A stretch of 52,388 bases of DNA, taken from NCBI GenBank assembly GCA_964598225.1, contig CAZRBG010000042.1:1-52388 (forward strand), written 5' to 3'. Origin of the DNA: SG8-4 sp964598225 (GTDB lineage Bacteria; Planctomycetota; Phycisphaerae; Sedimentisphaerales; Anaerobacaceae). The stretch's first letter is position 1. The number at the start of each line of letters is the position of its first letter. The notes below the pieces were generated by a model. The model was not told the origin of the DNA. It did no database searches and saw only the letters and a program-made list of their open reading frames with translations. Below are positions 27,949 through 37,423 of the stretch, piece by piece. The position numbers and the translations under genes were made by a program.

Positions 27949-29235
27949 TTATTCTGCGACCGGTTCGAGATAGATATTGCGAAACTCGATCGGGCTGCCC
28001 TCGCTCTGGAGGCAGATCGGTCCGGAGGACGGGTCGGCGTCGGCGCCCTTGTTCTGGAGCAGGCCGTTGACGTAGAGCGTGATGCTCCCGCCCTCGCAGA
28101 CAATGTCGTAGGAATTCCACCGGCCGGCGGGTTTTTCATTCGATGGTTTCATCTTCTTGGCGTTTGCCGCTCTCTTAGGGCCGATTTGCTCGCCATCGAC
28201 CACAATAGTCGCCTGGCTCATGAGCCAGAAGTCGCCGGCATTTTCGTGCATAAGCTGGGCCTCTACGCACTTGGGCCAGATTTTGTCGATCCCGGTGCGG
28301 TGGAGCAAAACGCCGCTGTTTGTCGGCTTGTCGGGCCATCGCCATTCGAGATGCAGCTTGTAGTCGGCATAGCTTTCCGTCGTGCGTATGTAGCCCCGGG
28401 GTTCGCCTTCGCACCTCATGACCCCGTCGCGAACGAACCAAACCTTGTCAACCGCCCACTTCTTATCGGGGCCGGGTTTGTCGTCGGGAATAAACCGGAC
28501 CCAGCCGTCGAGATCCTCGCCGTTAAAGAGGCTAATCTTCTTCTTTGGCGTGACCGGCCACGGCGGATTGTCGGCCGGCTCGACGTAGATGTTGCGAAAT
28601 TCTATGGGCGCGCCCTCGCTCTGGAGACAAATGTTGCCCTCTGTGATCGCGCAGCCGGTGGCTTCGTTCATCAGCTTGCAGTTGACGTAGGGCCGCACCG
28701 TATCGCCGACGCACCAGATTTCGTAGACGTTCCATTTGCCGGGTTCTTTTTCGTTGTGCTCGCCGTACTTTAAGACGCGTCTGCCGCGGACTCGATGGCC
28801 GCCAATCTTGTGCTCGTTGAATTCCCAGCCGCCGATCTCCCAGAAATCGCCCTGATTGTGGAAGCCGCCCTGACATTCGAGGCTTTTGGGCCAGACCCTG
28901 TCTTCGCCGACCTTATGCACAAGAACTCCGTTGTTGCCGGGCTTGCCGGGCCAGCGGTATTCCATGTGGAACTTGTAGTTCTTATAGGCATTGGTCGTGC
29001 GAATATACCCGGCGGGCTTGCCCGTGCACAGCAGGATGCCGCCGGGCTCGATCTTCCAGGTTTCATCGACATCGCCTTTATTGTTTCGCAGGTATCTGTA
29101 TAAGCCGTCAAAGCTTTTGCCGTCGAAAAGCATGATCTTGCTCTCAGGCTCGATTACCTCCTCGGCGTCGCAGATTCCCGACGACGAGAATGCCAGGGTG
29201 CATGCCAGTGAGATCAACATAATTGTGCGGTTCAT
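27949..29235 (-). CDS. Exported protein with two DUF1080 (3-keto-disaccharide hydrolase-type) domains
   Basis: A 428-residue protein with a signal peptide (MNRTIMLISLACTLAFSSSG). Two DUF1080 lectin-like domains follow in tandem. The first (about 35-215) runs from IMLFDGKSFDGL through AGYIRTTNAYKNYKFHMEYR and NNGVLVHKVGED to GAPIEFRNIYVEPA. The second (about 230-425) repeats ISLFNGEDLDGW, RGYIRTTESYADYKLHLEWR, NSGVLLHRTGID and GSPIEFRNIYLEPV. DUF1080 proteins are very common in planctomycetes and some hydrolyse 3-keto-glycosides. Duplicated fusions suggest two-site binding or internal duplication. It is 20 bp downstream of the sulfatase gene on the same strand, so both are likely expressed together for sulfated glycan use. 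Confidence 0.88.
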   Translation of the reverse strand: MNRTIMLISLACTLAFSSSGICDAEEVIEPESKIMLFDGKSFDGLYRYLRNNKGDVDETWKIEPGGILLCTGKPAGYIRTTNAYKNYKFHMEYRWPGKPGNNGVLVHKVGEDRVWPKSLECQGGFHNQGDFWEIGGWEFNEHKIGGHRVRGRRVLKYGEHNEKEPGKWNVYEIWCVGDTVRPYVNCKLMNEATGCAITEGNICLQSEGAPIEFRNIYVEPADNPPWPVTPKKKISLFNGEDLDGWVRFIPDDKPGPDKKWAVDKVWFVRDGVMRCEGEPRGYIRTTESYADYKLHLEWRWPDKPTNSGVLLHRTGIDKIWPKCVEAQLMHENAGDFWLMSQATIVVDGEQIGPKRAANAKKMKPSNEKPAGRWNSYDIVCEGGSITLYVNGLLQNKGADADPSSGPICLQSEGSPIEFRNIYLEPVAE

Positions 29236-29255
29236 TTGTTTTCTCCTTTTTTGCT

Positions 29256-31181
29256 TTATCTGACTACATTGTTCGTGCCGTTCATGACATTGAGCGCACG
29301 ATTTGCGACGCGTGTGATGTATTTGCTCGGCTGGCCGGTCAGGGCCTCCTTGAGAGCTTCTTCGGCCGGTCTTGCTTTCTCGCCGATACTGTCGAGCACG
29401 ATAGCGGCCTGGAGACGTCCCCAGGTATCTTCCCCGCGCAAAGCCCGGATGAGAACGGGCAGAGCTTTCTCCGACTTACCCATAAAACACAACGCTCGTG
29501 AGGCCGCGACTTTTACGCTTATCGATTCATCATCGAGAGCCGCTTGCATTTTGTTCTCAGCGCTGACTGCGTCTTTGCCGATATTGCCGATGCCGGTGGC
29601 TCCCCAGTAGCGAATCGCGGCGTCTTCGTCGTCCATAGCAGCGATAAGTTCAGGAAGCGACTGTTTGCCTTCGGAAGCAAGTGCCGCTATTCTGCCGAGC
29701 CGGCTATTGAGGGCATCGCCGCCCGGCTGGCGCAGGATTGCGTAGCGGCTGCCGCACTTCTTCTCGCGTTCGATAAGTTCCGGCTCCGGTATGAGACCGA
29801 GGTCTTTGGTATCGCGAACCCATTGGAGATGGACCTGCCGCATTTTCTTAAGTCTGTCAGCATGTCCGGGATCGCCGGCAAGGTTGTTGATTTCGTGCGG
29901 ATCGTTCTTTAGATCGTACAGCTCCTCCACGGGTTTGTGCCCGGCCATGAACAGCCTTGCGGCAGGCGGCAGCTTTCCTTCGGCACGGACCCGGCGAATT
30001 TCCTTCATGGTCGCGCCCTTTTCCGGCGTGTTCATGTACTGGTAGTAGGTCTTTAGCGGTTCGTAGTTGCGGATATAGCGGTATCGCTTGTCGCGGACGC
30101 TGCGGATGATATCGTATCGCTCGTCCATCCTGTCCCGCGCGCCAAAGATATATTCTCTGCGTTCCGGCAGGTTCGGGCCGACAAAAGGTTGTCCCTGCAT
30201 GTAGTCCGGAACCTCAACGCCCGCCAGATTCATCACCGAAGGCCCGAAGTCGATCGAGCTGACGAGTCGATCGTCGATGGTGCCGGGTCTGCCCCCGCCA
30301 TTTGAACGGAATTTCTCCGGGATGCGGACTACCAGCGGGATATGTGTGCCGGAATCGTAGAGCCAGCGTTTCGCCCTCGGCAGACCCACTCCATGATCGG
30401 ACCAGAAGAAGATTATCGTATTGTCATATAGCCCGTCCTCTTTAAGCTGTTCTACCAAGTCTCCGGCCCATGCGTCCATCGCCGTGATAAGCTCGTAGTT
30501 GCGTTTCCAGTCTTCGCGGACTATGGGTGTGTCGGGATAGTAGGGCGGCAGCTCGAGTTTGGTCGGGTCCTGCCGCTGCGACGGTTTCAATCGGGCTGTT
30601 ACTCTTTCGTATTTCGACTTATTTGCAATGCCGCTTTCGTGACAGCCTGTGAAGTTGAACACGGCAAAGAAAGGTTGCCGCTTATCACGGCCTCGCCAGT
30701 GAGCCTTGCCGCTCGATTCATTCCAGGCGTTTCGCAGATCGCGTGTCTGGTAATCGGTCTTGGAGTTGTTCGTGCAGTAGTAGCCGGCGCGGCGCAGGTA
30801 AGTCGGAAAGGCCTTTATCATCGACGGCAACTCGGCTTTGCAGCGCATGTGGTGAGTCCCGATAGTCGTTTGGTACATCCCTGTGATTATTCCTGAGCGA
30901 CAGGGTGCGCAAACCCCGGCGGTTGTGAATGCGTTGGTGTAACGCACGCCCTCGCGGGCCAGTTGATCGATATTCGGCGTAATAGCGTGCTCGTCGCTGA
31001 AACAGCCGATGTGCGGGCTGATATCCTCGCAAGACAACCATAAAATGTTTGGTCTGTTTTCCGCCTTTGCTGCAGCCCGGCCCGTACGGGACAGTACGCA
31101 CGCCGTAGCTCCGGCAGCGGCGGTCTTGAGAAAACTGCGCCTGCTGTGTTTCGGTCTGTTCGTATTCATAGTTTGGTCCAT
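29256..31181 (-). CDS. Tat-exported sulfatase with C-terminal HEAT repeats
   Basis: A 641-residue formylglycine-dependent sulfatase. A twin-arginine leader (SRRSFLKTAAAGATACVLS) precedes the alkaline-phosphatase-like fold (RPNILWLSCEDISPHIGCFS). The active-site Cys91 is in CAPCRSGIITG, fitting C-x-P-x-R and to be converted to formylglycine by a maturase encoded elsewhere. Other landmarks are NTIIFFWSDHGVGLPRAKRW and YDLKNDPHEINNLAGD. From about residue 505 on, HEAT-like repeats appear (LPELIAAMDDEDAAIRYWGA, LPVLIRALRGEDTWGRLQAA), a fusion often seen in planctomycete sulfatases. The substrate is presumably a sulfated polysaccharide. It leads a two-gene unit with the DUF1080 protein. The spacer 31182-31415 holds a hairpin close to its start. 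Confidence 0.93.
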   Translation of the reverse strand: MDQTMNTNRPKHSRRSFLKTAAAGATACVLSRTGRAAAKAENRPNILWLSCEDISPHIGCFSDEHAITPNIDQLAREGVRYTNAFTTAGVCAPCRSGIITGMYQTTIGTHHMRCKAELPSMIKAFPTYLRRAGYYCTNNSKTDYQTRDLRNAWNESSGKAHWRGRDKRQPFFAVFNFTGCHESGIANKSKYERVTARLKPSQRQDPTKLELPPYYPDTPIVREDWKRNYELITAMDAWAGDLVEQLKEDGLYDNTIIFFWSDHGVGLPRAKRWLYDSGTHIPLVVRIPEKFRSNGGGRPGTIDDRLVSSIDFGPSVMNLAGVEVPDYMQGQPFVGPNLPERREYIFGARDRMDERYDIIRSVRDKRYRYIRNYEPLKTYYQYMNTPEKGATMKEIRRVRAEGKLPPAARLFMAGHKPVEELYDLKNDPHEINNLAGDPGHADRLKKMRQVHLQWVRDTKDLGLIPEPELIEREKKCGSRYAILRQPGGDALNSRLGRIAALASEGKQSLPELIAAMDDEDAAIRYWGATGIGNIGKDAVSAENKMQAALDDESISVKVAASRALCFMGKSEKALPVLIRALRGEDTWGRLQAAIVLDSIGEKARPAEEALKEALTGQPSKYITRVANRALNVMNGTNNVVR

Positions 31182-31201
31182 GACGTTCCCTGCAGTATGT
31201 T

Positions 31202-31247
31202 ACCGATAATAGGAGTTTTTGCAAAAACTTCTACTATAACTATCGGT
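31202..31247. repeat. Hairpin containing the AGGAGTTTTTGCAAAAACT dispersed palindrome
   Basis: Outer arms ACCGATA (31202-31208) and TATCGGT (31241-31247) enclose the inner near-palindrome AGGAGTTTTTGCAAAAACTT (31211-31230). A related palindrome is at 37424-37441, and half copies (ATAGGAGTTTTTGC) are near 43171 on the minus strand and 26796. It sits 20 bases before the sulfatase start, so it may also act as an operator or leader hairpin. Confidence 0.65.
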
Positions 31248-31415
31248 CTAATAATAAGAGATGAGGGGGTTTTTGGCAATCCCTTTTGCGAAACGGCGAA
31301 GATTCATTCGGCAAGGGCGAAGCGGGCGGTTGCAAATCTCAGGCGGCTTGTTAGAATCTGGCCGCGACAAGAGGATTGAAAGTATTGATGGCTCGAAATA
31401 GAAAGGAACAGAGCT

Positions 31416-31991
31416 TTGGATTCATGGGCTCTTACGTCAACAACTCATGAGGTTCCGGGCGTCGGCGCTGTTGTATTTGCGGTCTCAAAACGAGCCAGAT
31501 ATTTGCGCATCACGATAAAACCCGATAGAACGATAAAGTTGACGGTCCCTAAAGGAGTATCCTTCAACAAGGCGAAAGAATTTCTGAATTCCAGGATTCC
31601 GTGGATTAAGAAGCACCTGCGAAAATTCGAGGAATTGGAGAACAATTGCGATCAGGTCAGGCTGCCTCCGGTAAGTAAGGTTAGGGCCAGGGCGATTCTG
31701 GCAGCAAGGTTGGAAGAACTCGCTGAATTGCATGATTTCAGATTCAACAAGGTCTCGGTTAGAAATCAGAAGACAAAATGGGGTAGTTGCTCGGCCCGGA
31801 ATAACATCAGCCTGAACATGAATCTGGCGAGACTTCCCGATGAACTCAGAGACTATGTCCTACTTCACGAACTTTTGCACACTCGAATCAAGAATCACAG
31901 CAAGAAGTTCTGGAGGGAACTGGATGGCTACGTTGGCGGCAGCGCCAAAGAGTTCGGGCGGATCCTGAAAACTTACAGATTGGACGTTTGA
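31416..31991 (+). CDS. YgjP/DUF45-type zinc metallopeptidase
   Basis: A 191-residue protein of the YgjP-like (WLM/SprT-related, DUF45) family. The signature KWGSCSARNNISLNMNLARL and the zinc site VLLHELLHTRIKNHSKKFWREL (HELLH plus the later His and acidic residues) are complete. The N-terminal part YLRITIKPDRTIKLTVPKGV is the usual beta-rich entry. The start at 31416 is TTG, with AAAGGAAC upstream. No partner gene is evident; the family is often next to type I restriction genes in other bacteria, which is not the case here. It converges on the cold-shock gene and shares its terminator. Confidence 0.85.
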   Translation: MDSWALTSTTHEVPGVGAVVFAVSKRARYLRITIKPDRTIKLTVPKGVSFNKAKEFLNSRIPWIKKHLRKFEELENNCDQVRLPPVSKVRARAILAARLEELAELHDFRFNKVSVRNQKTKWGSCSARNNISLNMNLARLPDELRDYVLLHELLHTRIKNHSKKFWRELDGYVGGSAKEFGRILKTYRLDV

Positions 31992-32087
31992 TAGCTTGAA
32001 CGGTTCGAAACAGCCGATCCCCAAAGTCATATTACCAGGGTGCACAAGAGCTTGAAGGTATGGACTGGTATGGAATGAAACATATAA

Positions 32088-32124
32088 AGAGGCCTTGCCC
32101 GCCGGCAAGGCCTCTTGTTTTTTT
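32088..32124. terminator. Bidirectional intrinsic terminator
   Basis: AGAGGCCTTGCC (32088-32099) and GGCAAGGCCTCT (32104-32115) form a perfect 12-bp stem with a 4-base loop CGCC. On the plus strand TTGTTTTTTT follows directly; on the minus strand TTATATG follows. It ends the metallopeptidase gene (plus) and the cold-shock gene (minus). Confidence 0.92.
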
Positions 32125-32138
32125 ACTTTGTTGATTCC

Positions 32139-32342
32139 CTACCCGGGGACAACGTTGGTCGCGCACGGGCCTTTCTTGCCCTGTCCGACCTCGAATTCGA
32201 CTTTCTGGCCTTCATCAAGCGTTGCATAGCCTGTGGTCTTGATCTCCGAATGGTGGACAAACAGATCTTCGCTACCATCATCCGGAAAGATAAATCCGAA
32301 TCCCTTGCTCGCATTGAACCATTTTACTGTACCTGTACTCAC
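32139..32342 (-). CDS. Cold-shock domain protein
   Basis: A 67-residue CspA-type RNA chaperone. GTG at 32342 is chosen as start because AAGGAG lies 8 bases upstream and the protein then begins STGTVKWFNASKGFGFIFPD, the family standard. RNP1 (KGFGFI) and RNP2 (DLFVHHSEI) are present, with the C-terminal EGQKVEFEVGQGKKGPCATN. Longer in-frame starts upstream lie within the leader. About 370 bp separate it from the divergent lipoprotein gene, room for a long leader, but no cold-box could be recognised. Confidence 0.95.
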   Translation of the reverse strand: MSTGTVKWFNASKGFGFIFPDDGSEDLFVHHSEIKTTGYATLDEGQKVEFEVGQGKKGPCATNVVPG

Positions 32343-32578
32343 TTGTGTTTCTCCTTGACCCGTTTCCGGACCGTCAAAATATAGTCTCTCCAATCATACA
32401 TACTTAGAGGGCATACTCTTGAGAGACGAAAGAATCCGCCCCGCACACCTTTACTTTAACGGACCGAGCCAGTCAAATCCAACAAAAAAAGAAAAAAAGT
32501 TGAAATTGACAGATTGAGACATAATCCATGCACCCCGGGGATACGATGTAAAGACTATCAAAAAAAGGCTAATTGCGC

Positions 32579-32606
32579 TTGACAACAACATCGTGCGGAT
32601 GTTAAT
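32579..32606 (+). promoter_or_regulatory. Candidate sigma-70 promoter of the lipoprotein gene
   Basis: TTGACA at 32579-32584 and GTTAAT at 32601-32606 are 16 bp apart. This predicts a start near 32613 and a leader of about 100 nt before the lipoprotein ATG. The -35 is perfect; the -10 is four of six. Confidence 0.45.
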
Positions 32607-32714
32607 TACATTGCAGGTAGATAGTGCTCGTGCCTTTCGGGTATGAGCGGCGTTTGCTATTGTATAGAGAGCGTGTACTATGTCTTGTTATTGCTTTTGT
32701 AGAGGGATTTATTC

Positions 32715-33080
32715 ATGAAACACGGTCTTGTATTAGGAGTCCTTCTTTCACTCGTGTTTGCGGCAGGATGCTCGCGGCAGCAGCAGGTCAGAGTCACCTA
32801 CAGGTCGGAGCCGCCGGGGGGGACTTTATATAAGCTCGACGGCGAACCCTGGGGAGAATGTCCGAAGGTGCTTTACTACGACATCGACCGGGAGGACGTC
32901 GAAAAAGGCTACCTGGACGTCAAGGGACTGATGGTGAAGTGGCCAAGCGGTCCGACCAAGAAAAGCGGCGAGTTGATCAGGATTACGGTGGACGGCACGA
33001 ATCGGCAGGTAACATTTGTTCAGCCTGAGGATACTTCCGAAAAGTCCACCGCGGAGACCGGGGGCGCGACGGATGAATAG
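32715..33080 (+). CDS. Small PEGA-like lipoprotein
   Basis: A 121-residue protein. The leader MKHGLVLGVLLSLVFAAGCS has a lipobox AAGC, so Cys19 should be lipidated. The mature part VRVTYRSEPPGGTLYKLDGE followed by PWGECPKVLYYDI recalls a PEGA-type beta domain (SxPpGa-x-h-x-h-dG-x-x-G-x-x-P). The C-terminus is a charged, low-complexity tail (EDTSEKSTAETGGATDE). Function is unknown. GAGGGATTT precedes the ATG. The following 300 bp (33081-33380) hold no recognisable gene. Confidence 0.7.
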   Translation: MKHGLVLGVLLSLVFAAGCSRQQQVRVTYRSEPPGGTLYKLDGEPWGECPKVLYYDIDREDVEKGYLDVKGLMVKWPSGPTKKSGELIRITVDGTNRQVTFVQPEDTSEKSTAETGGATDE

Positions 33081-33380
33081 TACTCGACCACCTCGGGTAA
33101 TCCCGCGGGCTGTCTTCTAATACCCGGCCGGGCTGTTTCATCAGATTGCGCTTGCACGGGATAACTCCTCTCGCCGCCTTCGCATAAAAGCTACGGCATG
33201 AAACGTCTTCTTCTTCATACAACACCTCTTTCGGTGAAGTTTATATTATCAAAAATGTGTCTTGTTGTCAGCTTATTTCCGGTCAACATTTCGTGGGAGT
33301 AGGTATCGCACATCATTCATGATTTGGTTAGGATGGGAGTTTGGAATTCACGGTGTGTGGTGCGATCCATGACACTCCGG

Positions 33381-34853
33381 TTATGTAGACTTAACTCTCT
33401 TAGTGACGGCGTCGAATTCCTGTAGCACATTGTCGTCTTTTTGGCCGAGGAACAGGTTAAGCAGAAAAATCGTCAGAAAATTTGCGGCGAAGCCGGGGAC
33501 GATTTCGTAGATTTTTTCGCCCAGGCCGGCGAGCTTCCATGACACCAATACGGCGGTTCCCACAATCATGCCGGTCAGGGCCGACTGCCAGGTTGTTTTG
33601 CGAGAGAATAGCGCGAACAGGACTAACGGTCCGAACGCCGCGCCGAGACCCGCCCATGCGAACGCGACTATATCCAGAACGGTGCTGTCGCAGATCAGGG
33701 CTATCGCCAATGCCACCAGGAAGGTGGCGATCACGCACGTTCGGCCCACCCAGACGATCTCTTTTTGGGATGCGCCTTTTCGTACGGTCTTCGGATATAC
33801 ATCCTGCGACAGCGCCGAGGACGATACCAGCAACTGCGAATCTATCGTTGACATTATAGCCGAAAGAATCGCCGCGAGCAGGATGCCGCCGATCCAGGGA
33901 TTGAACAGTTCGCCTATCATGTAGATGAAGACCTTTTCCTGCTCGCCGCCGGTGAGGTCGTCGAACATTGCAATCCCTATAAGGCCGACCGCGACCGCAC
34001 CGGCCAGTGATACGAAGACCCAGCTAATCGCGATTAGCCTGGATTTTCCGAGTTGTGCAGGCGACTCAATGCTCATGAATCGTACGAGTATATGCGGCTG
34101 GCCGAAATAGCCGAGTCCCCACGCCGTGGTGGATAGAATCATGCATACCGCTGTGGGCAGACTCACCCCCTCCGGCATCAGACTCGTGGAGACTTGTTTC
34201 AAATCTATCGCTTTCTCAACCGCAGCGGCGCCTCCGACGGCATGATACGCCATCGCCGGGACAACCACGATTGCGACGACCATCAGCGTGCCCTGCAGCA
34301 GGTCGGTCCAGCAAACCGCAAGAAAGCCTCCGAGAAATGTATAGGCCACGATAATGAGCCCCCCGATGATGACCGCCTTGTTGAAGGAGACGCCGAAAGT
34401 GGATTCGAACAACAATCCTGAAGCTACAAGGCCGGATGAGGCGTAAATCGCAAAGAACGCCAGTGTTATCATTACGGCGATGTTTCTGAGCAGCCCCGTC
34501 GGATCTCTGAAACGCGCTTCGAGAAAGCACGGCAATGTTATGGTATTGGTCTTCTGGGTGTACACTCTCAGCCTGGTTGCGACCAGCGTCCAGTTCAGGA
34601 CGGTCCCGATGAAGAGGCCGATTGCTATCCACGCCTCTGTGACACCCGCCAGGTAAACCGCGCCGGGCAGCCCCATCAGCAGCCAACCGCTCATGTCGCT
34701 GGCCTGAGCCGACAGCGCAGTGACCCACGATCCCATCCGACGGCCGCCTAACAGATAATCCGTTATGCTGGCCGACTTGCGATAGAAACAAGAACCAATG
34801 CCGAGCAGCACTATGAAATATGCAACGAATGTAATCAGTGTGGGGATTGACAT
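33381..34853 (-). CDS. putP: Sodium/proline symporter (SSS family)
   Basis: A 490-residue, 13-helix sodium:solute symporter. SITDYLLGGRRMGSWVTALS and AQASDMSGWLLMGLPGAVYL are the PutP-type substrate and sodium-site helices (ASDMSGW). Later landmarks are WGLGYFGQPHILVRFMSIES and ILSAIMSTIDSQLLVSSSAL, both typical of the proline branch. Length agrees with PutP (about 500). It is a single gene with no proline dehydrogenase next to it, so proline is the likely but unproven substrate. A dispersed repeat lies just upstream at 34873-34927. Confidence 0.92.
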   Translation of the reverse strand: MSIPTLITFVAYFIVLLGIGSCFYRKSASITDYLLGGRRMGSWVTALSAQASDMSGWLLMGLPGAVYLAGVTEAWIAIGLFIGTVLNWTLVATRLRVYTQKTNTITLPCFLEARFRDPTGLLRNIAVMITLAFFAIYASSGLVASGLLFESTFGVSFNKAVIIGGLIIVAYTFLGGFLAVCWTDLLQGTLMVVAIVVVPAMAYHAVGGAAAVEKAIDLKQVSTSLMPEGVSLPTAVCMILSTTAWGLGYFGQPHILVRFMSIESPAQLGKSRLIAISWVFVSLAGAVAVGLIGIAMFDDLTGGEQEKVFIYMIGELFNPWIGGILLAAILSAIMSTIDSQLLVSSSALSQDVYPKTVRKGASQKEIVWVGRTCVIATFLVALAIALICDSTVLDIVAFAWAGLGAAFGPLVLFALFSRKTTWQSALTGMIVGTAVLVSWKLAGLGEKIYEIVPGFAANFLTIFLLNLFLGQKDDNVLQEFDAVTKRVKST

Positions 34854-34872
34854 GGAGTTCCCCGTTTGTCCG

Positions 34873-34927
34873 TTTGTAGTGACGCCGTAAGGCGTTTCTT
34901 AAAATTCCCTCACGGGCACACTACGAA
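34873..34927. repeat. Second GTAGTGACGCC dispersed element (intact form)
   Basis: TTTGTAGTG (34873) and CACTACGAA (34919-34927) are near-perfect terminal inverted repeats. The interior GACGCCGTAAGGCGTTTCTT and CCCTCACGGGCA matches the copy at 15038-15120 except for the insert there. It sits in the 92-bp gap between the PutP and SNF2 genes. Confidence 0.75.
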
Positions 34928-34945
34928 CAGGAGGCACAACGCTTG

Positions 34946-37366
34946 TTATAGTTTCTTTGCAAAGTCATTAAGCAGGTTGACAAATCCCTGGATCGTCTCT
35001 TTTTTCGGCATTGGCAGTTTTACATGCTGTTGTCCCGTGGCCTTGTCGGTTTCAATTTCTATTCCGGAAATTCCCGTTGCGCCCGGCTTGCCGGATTGGC
35101 GTTCTCCCGCAAGCAGCGTCTGTCCCAGCTTGTCGAGAAAAGTCAGGCCTGCCGAGACCACATCATTCCACACCTGATCCGGCTCGGCTTGCTCCGGCCT
35201 TTTATCCGCAGTCGGAGTTCTTCCTTCCATGCGGTCTCCATTTCCACCGGCCGACTGACGGGGCATTGCCTGGGGGATAGCTCCCGTTGCCTTGTCGACG
35301 GATTCCATGAAGCGTTTCATTCGCGTTCCGCCGAGGAAGACCTCGTCCTGCCCTCCGTCGAGAACTCCTGAGAACATGGATTGTTTGAACGAGAGCAACG
35401 ATAGCATCCCGTGCTCGATCGTTCCCTGGGCTACGAAGTTAACCACCCGCACGGGGCGGTGCTGACCGAGGCGGTGAATTCGTCCGATGCGTTGTTCGAG
35501 CACCGCCGGATTCCACGGCAAATCCATGTTTATCACCGCCGAGGCGTTCTGCAGATTCAGTCCGACTCCACCTGCATCCGTTGAGAGAAAGACCCGGCAA
35601 TCTGGATCACTCTTAAATTGTTTTATTAAATCCTTCCTTTTTCTGGATGCAACTCCGCCGTGGAACAGGACGTGGTTACGATTGCGTGACTTAAGGCGAT
35701 CCAAAAGCAGTTTATGCGTTTTCAGCCATTGGCTGAACACCACTACCTTTGAATCCGGCTGCTCGAAGATTTCTTCCAGAAGTGAAATCAACTCATCGGC
35801 CTTGACGCCGTGATCGGTCGTCTCGTCAAGAAGGTACGTACTATTGCAGCTCATGCGCATGTTCTGCAGGGCGATCATCAACCTCCGCTGGTCCGCCTCG
35901 GGCAGGAAGCCAAGCCGCCGCCACTTAACGACGATGCGGGCAACGATTTCCCTGTTCTCCTCATGGTGCGTCATCTGCTCATCCGTCATAGGAACGAAGA
36001 AGTTCTTCTCCAGCCTCTCCGGCAACTCCTTCAGAACTTCGTTCTTCGTGCGGCGAACGAGAATCGGCTCCAGCGACCTGGAGATTTCCGACAGATGGTG
36101 ATATCCTACTACTTTGCCCGCGTCGTCCACGTGCTGGTGCTCGGCGAGAAAGCGAAACAGGGGACCCAGGTGGAAGCGGTCCACGAATTCAACAATAGAG
36201 TGCAGCTCTTCCAGCCGGTTCTCCAACGGCGTGCCGGTGAGCACAAGGGCGAATCTGGAATCGAGCTTCTTTACGCTTTGCGCCCTTTTAGTTTTCCAGT
36301 TCTTGATTCGCTGTGCCTCGTCCAGAATGATCATATCCGGCGACCAGTGACGGATTAGATCGAGGTCGCGGCGTATTATCTCATAGTTGACGACCTTGTA
36401 AAAGGAGTCCGAGGCGTACAGACCGGCTCGTTTTGGGATCGTACCTTCAACGACTTCTACCGAGCGATTGGAGAATTTTTCAATCTCATGTTTCCACTGG
36501 TGCTTCAGTGAGGTTGGCGACACGATCAGCACGCGTTCGAGCCCGACCGTTCGGGCCAGAATCTCGACGGCGGCAATCGCCTGTACGGTCTTGCCAAGTC
36601 CCATGTCGTCTGCTATGAGGCTTCGTCCGGCTCTTGCCGCGAATAGAGCGCCCCGGCGCTGATAAGGATATAGCGAGATTTTGAGCAATTTTGCGAATGC
36701 CTTGCTGTCGGCGCCGCTCGGGAAGGCTTTGTCGATTCGTTTCTCCAGAGCAATCTGGTCTCGAACCCGGGCGATGAATTCTATTGTGTCGTCGTAGCAC
36801 CGCAGGTCGTGATCGAATTCTCTTGCTTTCTTGATGAACTTGTCGAACCGCGCGTACGACCTGGGTTTGAGAATTCCATAGTCGTCGAAATAACGCCCGG
36901 CCAGCTCCGGCAGAGCTTTCGGACATTCGGCGCCAGGCTTGAAAAGCACTTCCCGCTTGGCGCCGTAACGCAGATAGACTTCCGAGTACGCCGGCTGAAA
37001 ACCTTCTGCGAAGGCTTTCTTGCCGCCTCGTTTTCGTTGCAGTTTTGCGAGCGTAAACTCAACGTGCTTGCAGGTGCCAAGAGTATTGACGGCAAAATCC
37101 GGACACGAACAGAAGTTGTCCCCGATCCTTTGCCCGCGAATCGCGACGCGATATTCGCCGCCGCTTTGCGGATTCTTGACGGTGAATTCGGAAAAAATCG
37201 GCTCGTCTCCGATGTTCTTGAGCCGAAAGTCCTGCTCTTGCCCGAACTGCTTTCGCAGGGCGATCTGCCATTGCTCAAGAGGCATATCTGCGGGCTTGCG
37301 CAGACGTGAAATCCTTTTGTTTTTACGCCGTTTCGGTGTTTTTCTTTTGCTTTTGTGTTTGGCCAT
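34946..37366 (-). CDS. SWIM-domain SNF2-family DNA helicase/translocase
   Basis: An 806-residue SF2 ATPase. A basic start (KHKSKRKTPKRRKNKRIS) is followed by a SWIM zinc finger (Cys86, Cys88, Cys99, His101 in FCSCPDFAVNTLGTCKHVEF). The Snf2 core has ADDMGLGKTVQAIAAVEIL (motif I), ILDEAQRIKN (II), LVLTGTPLENR (III), STDAGGVGLNLQNASAVIN (V) and QRIGRIHRLGQ (VI). A C-terminal tail of about 100 residues is charged and unassigned. Such bacterial SNF2 proteins move on double-stranded DNA in repair or stress. It is the last gene of a minus-strand run of helicases (RecQ, Bax1, XPB) and lies 102 bp after recQ. Confidence 0.93.
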   Translation of the reverse strand: MAKHKSKRKTPKRRKNKRISRLRKPADMPLEQWQIALRKQFGQEQDFRLKNIGDEPIFSEFTVKNPQSGGEYRVAIRGQRIGDNFCSCPDFAVNTLGTCKHVEFTLAKLQRKRGGKKAFAEGFQPAYSEVYLRYGAKREVLFKPGAECPKALPELAGRYFDDYGILKPRSYARFDKFIKKAREFDHDLRCYDDTIEFIARVRDQIALEKRIDKAFPSGADSKAFAKLLKISLYPYQRRGALFAARAGRSLIADDMGLGKTVQAIAAVEILARTVGLERVLIVSPTSLKHQWKHEIEKFSNRSVEVVEGTIPKRAGLYASDSFYKVVNYEIIRRDLDLIRHWSPDMIILDEAQRIKNWKTKRAQSVKKLDSRFALVLTGTPLENRLEELHSIVEFVDRFHLGPLFRFLAEHQHVDDAGKVVGYHHLSEISRSLEPILVRRTKNEVLKELPERLEKNFFVPMTDEQMTHHEENREIVARIVVKWRRLGFLPEADQRRLMIALQNMRMSCNSTYLLDETTDHGVKADELISLLEEIFEQPDSKVVVFSQWLKTHKLLLDRLKSRNRNHVLFHGGVASRKRKDLIKQFKSDPDCRVFLSTDAGGVGLNLQNASAVINMDLPWNPAVLEQRIGRIHRLGQHRPVRVVNFVAQGTIEHGMLSLLSFKQSMFSGVLDGGQDEVFLGGTRMKRFMESVDKATGAIPQAMPRQSAGGNGDRMEGRTPTADKRPEQAEPDQVWNDVVSAGLTFLDKLGQTLLAGERQSGKPGATGISGIEIETDKATGQQHVKLPMPKKETIQGFVNLLNDFAKKL

Positions 37367-37423
37367 AAGTCACCTTGTTATTATGAAACCACCGTACTCT
37401 GATATTCTCATGCTGTATAAGCG

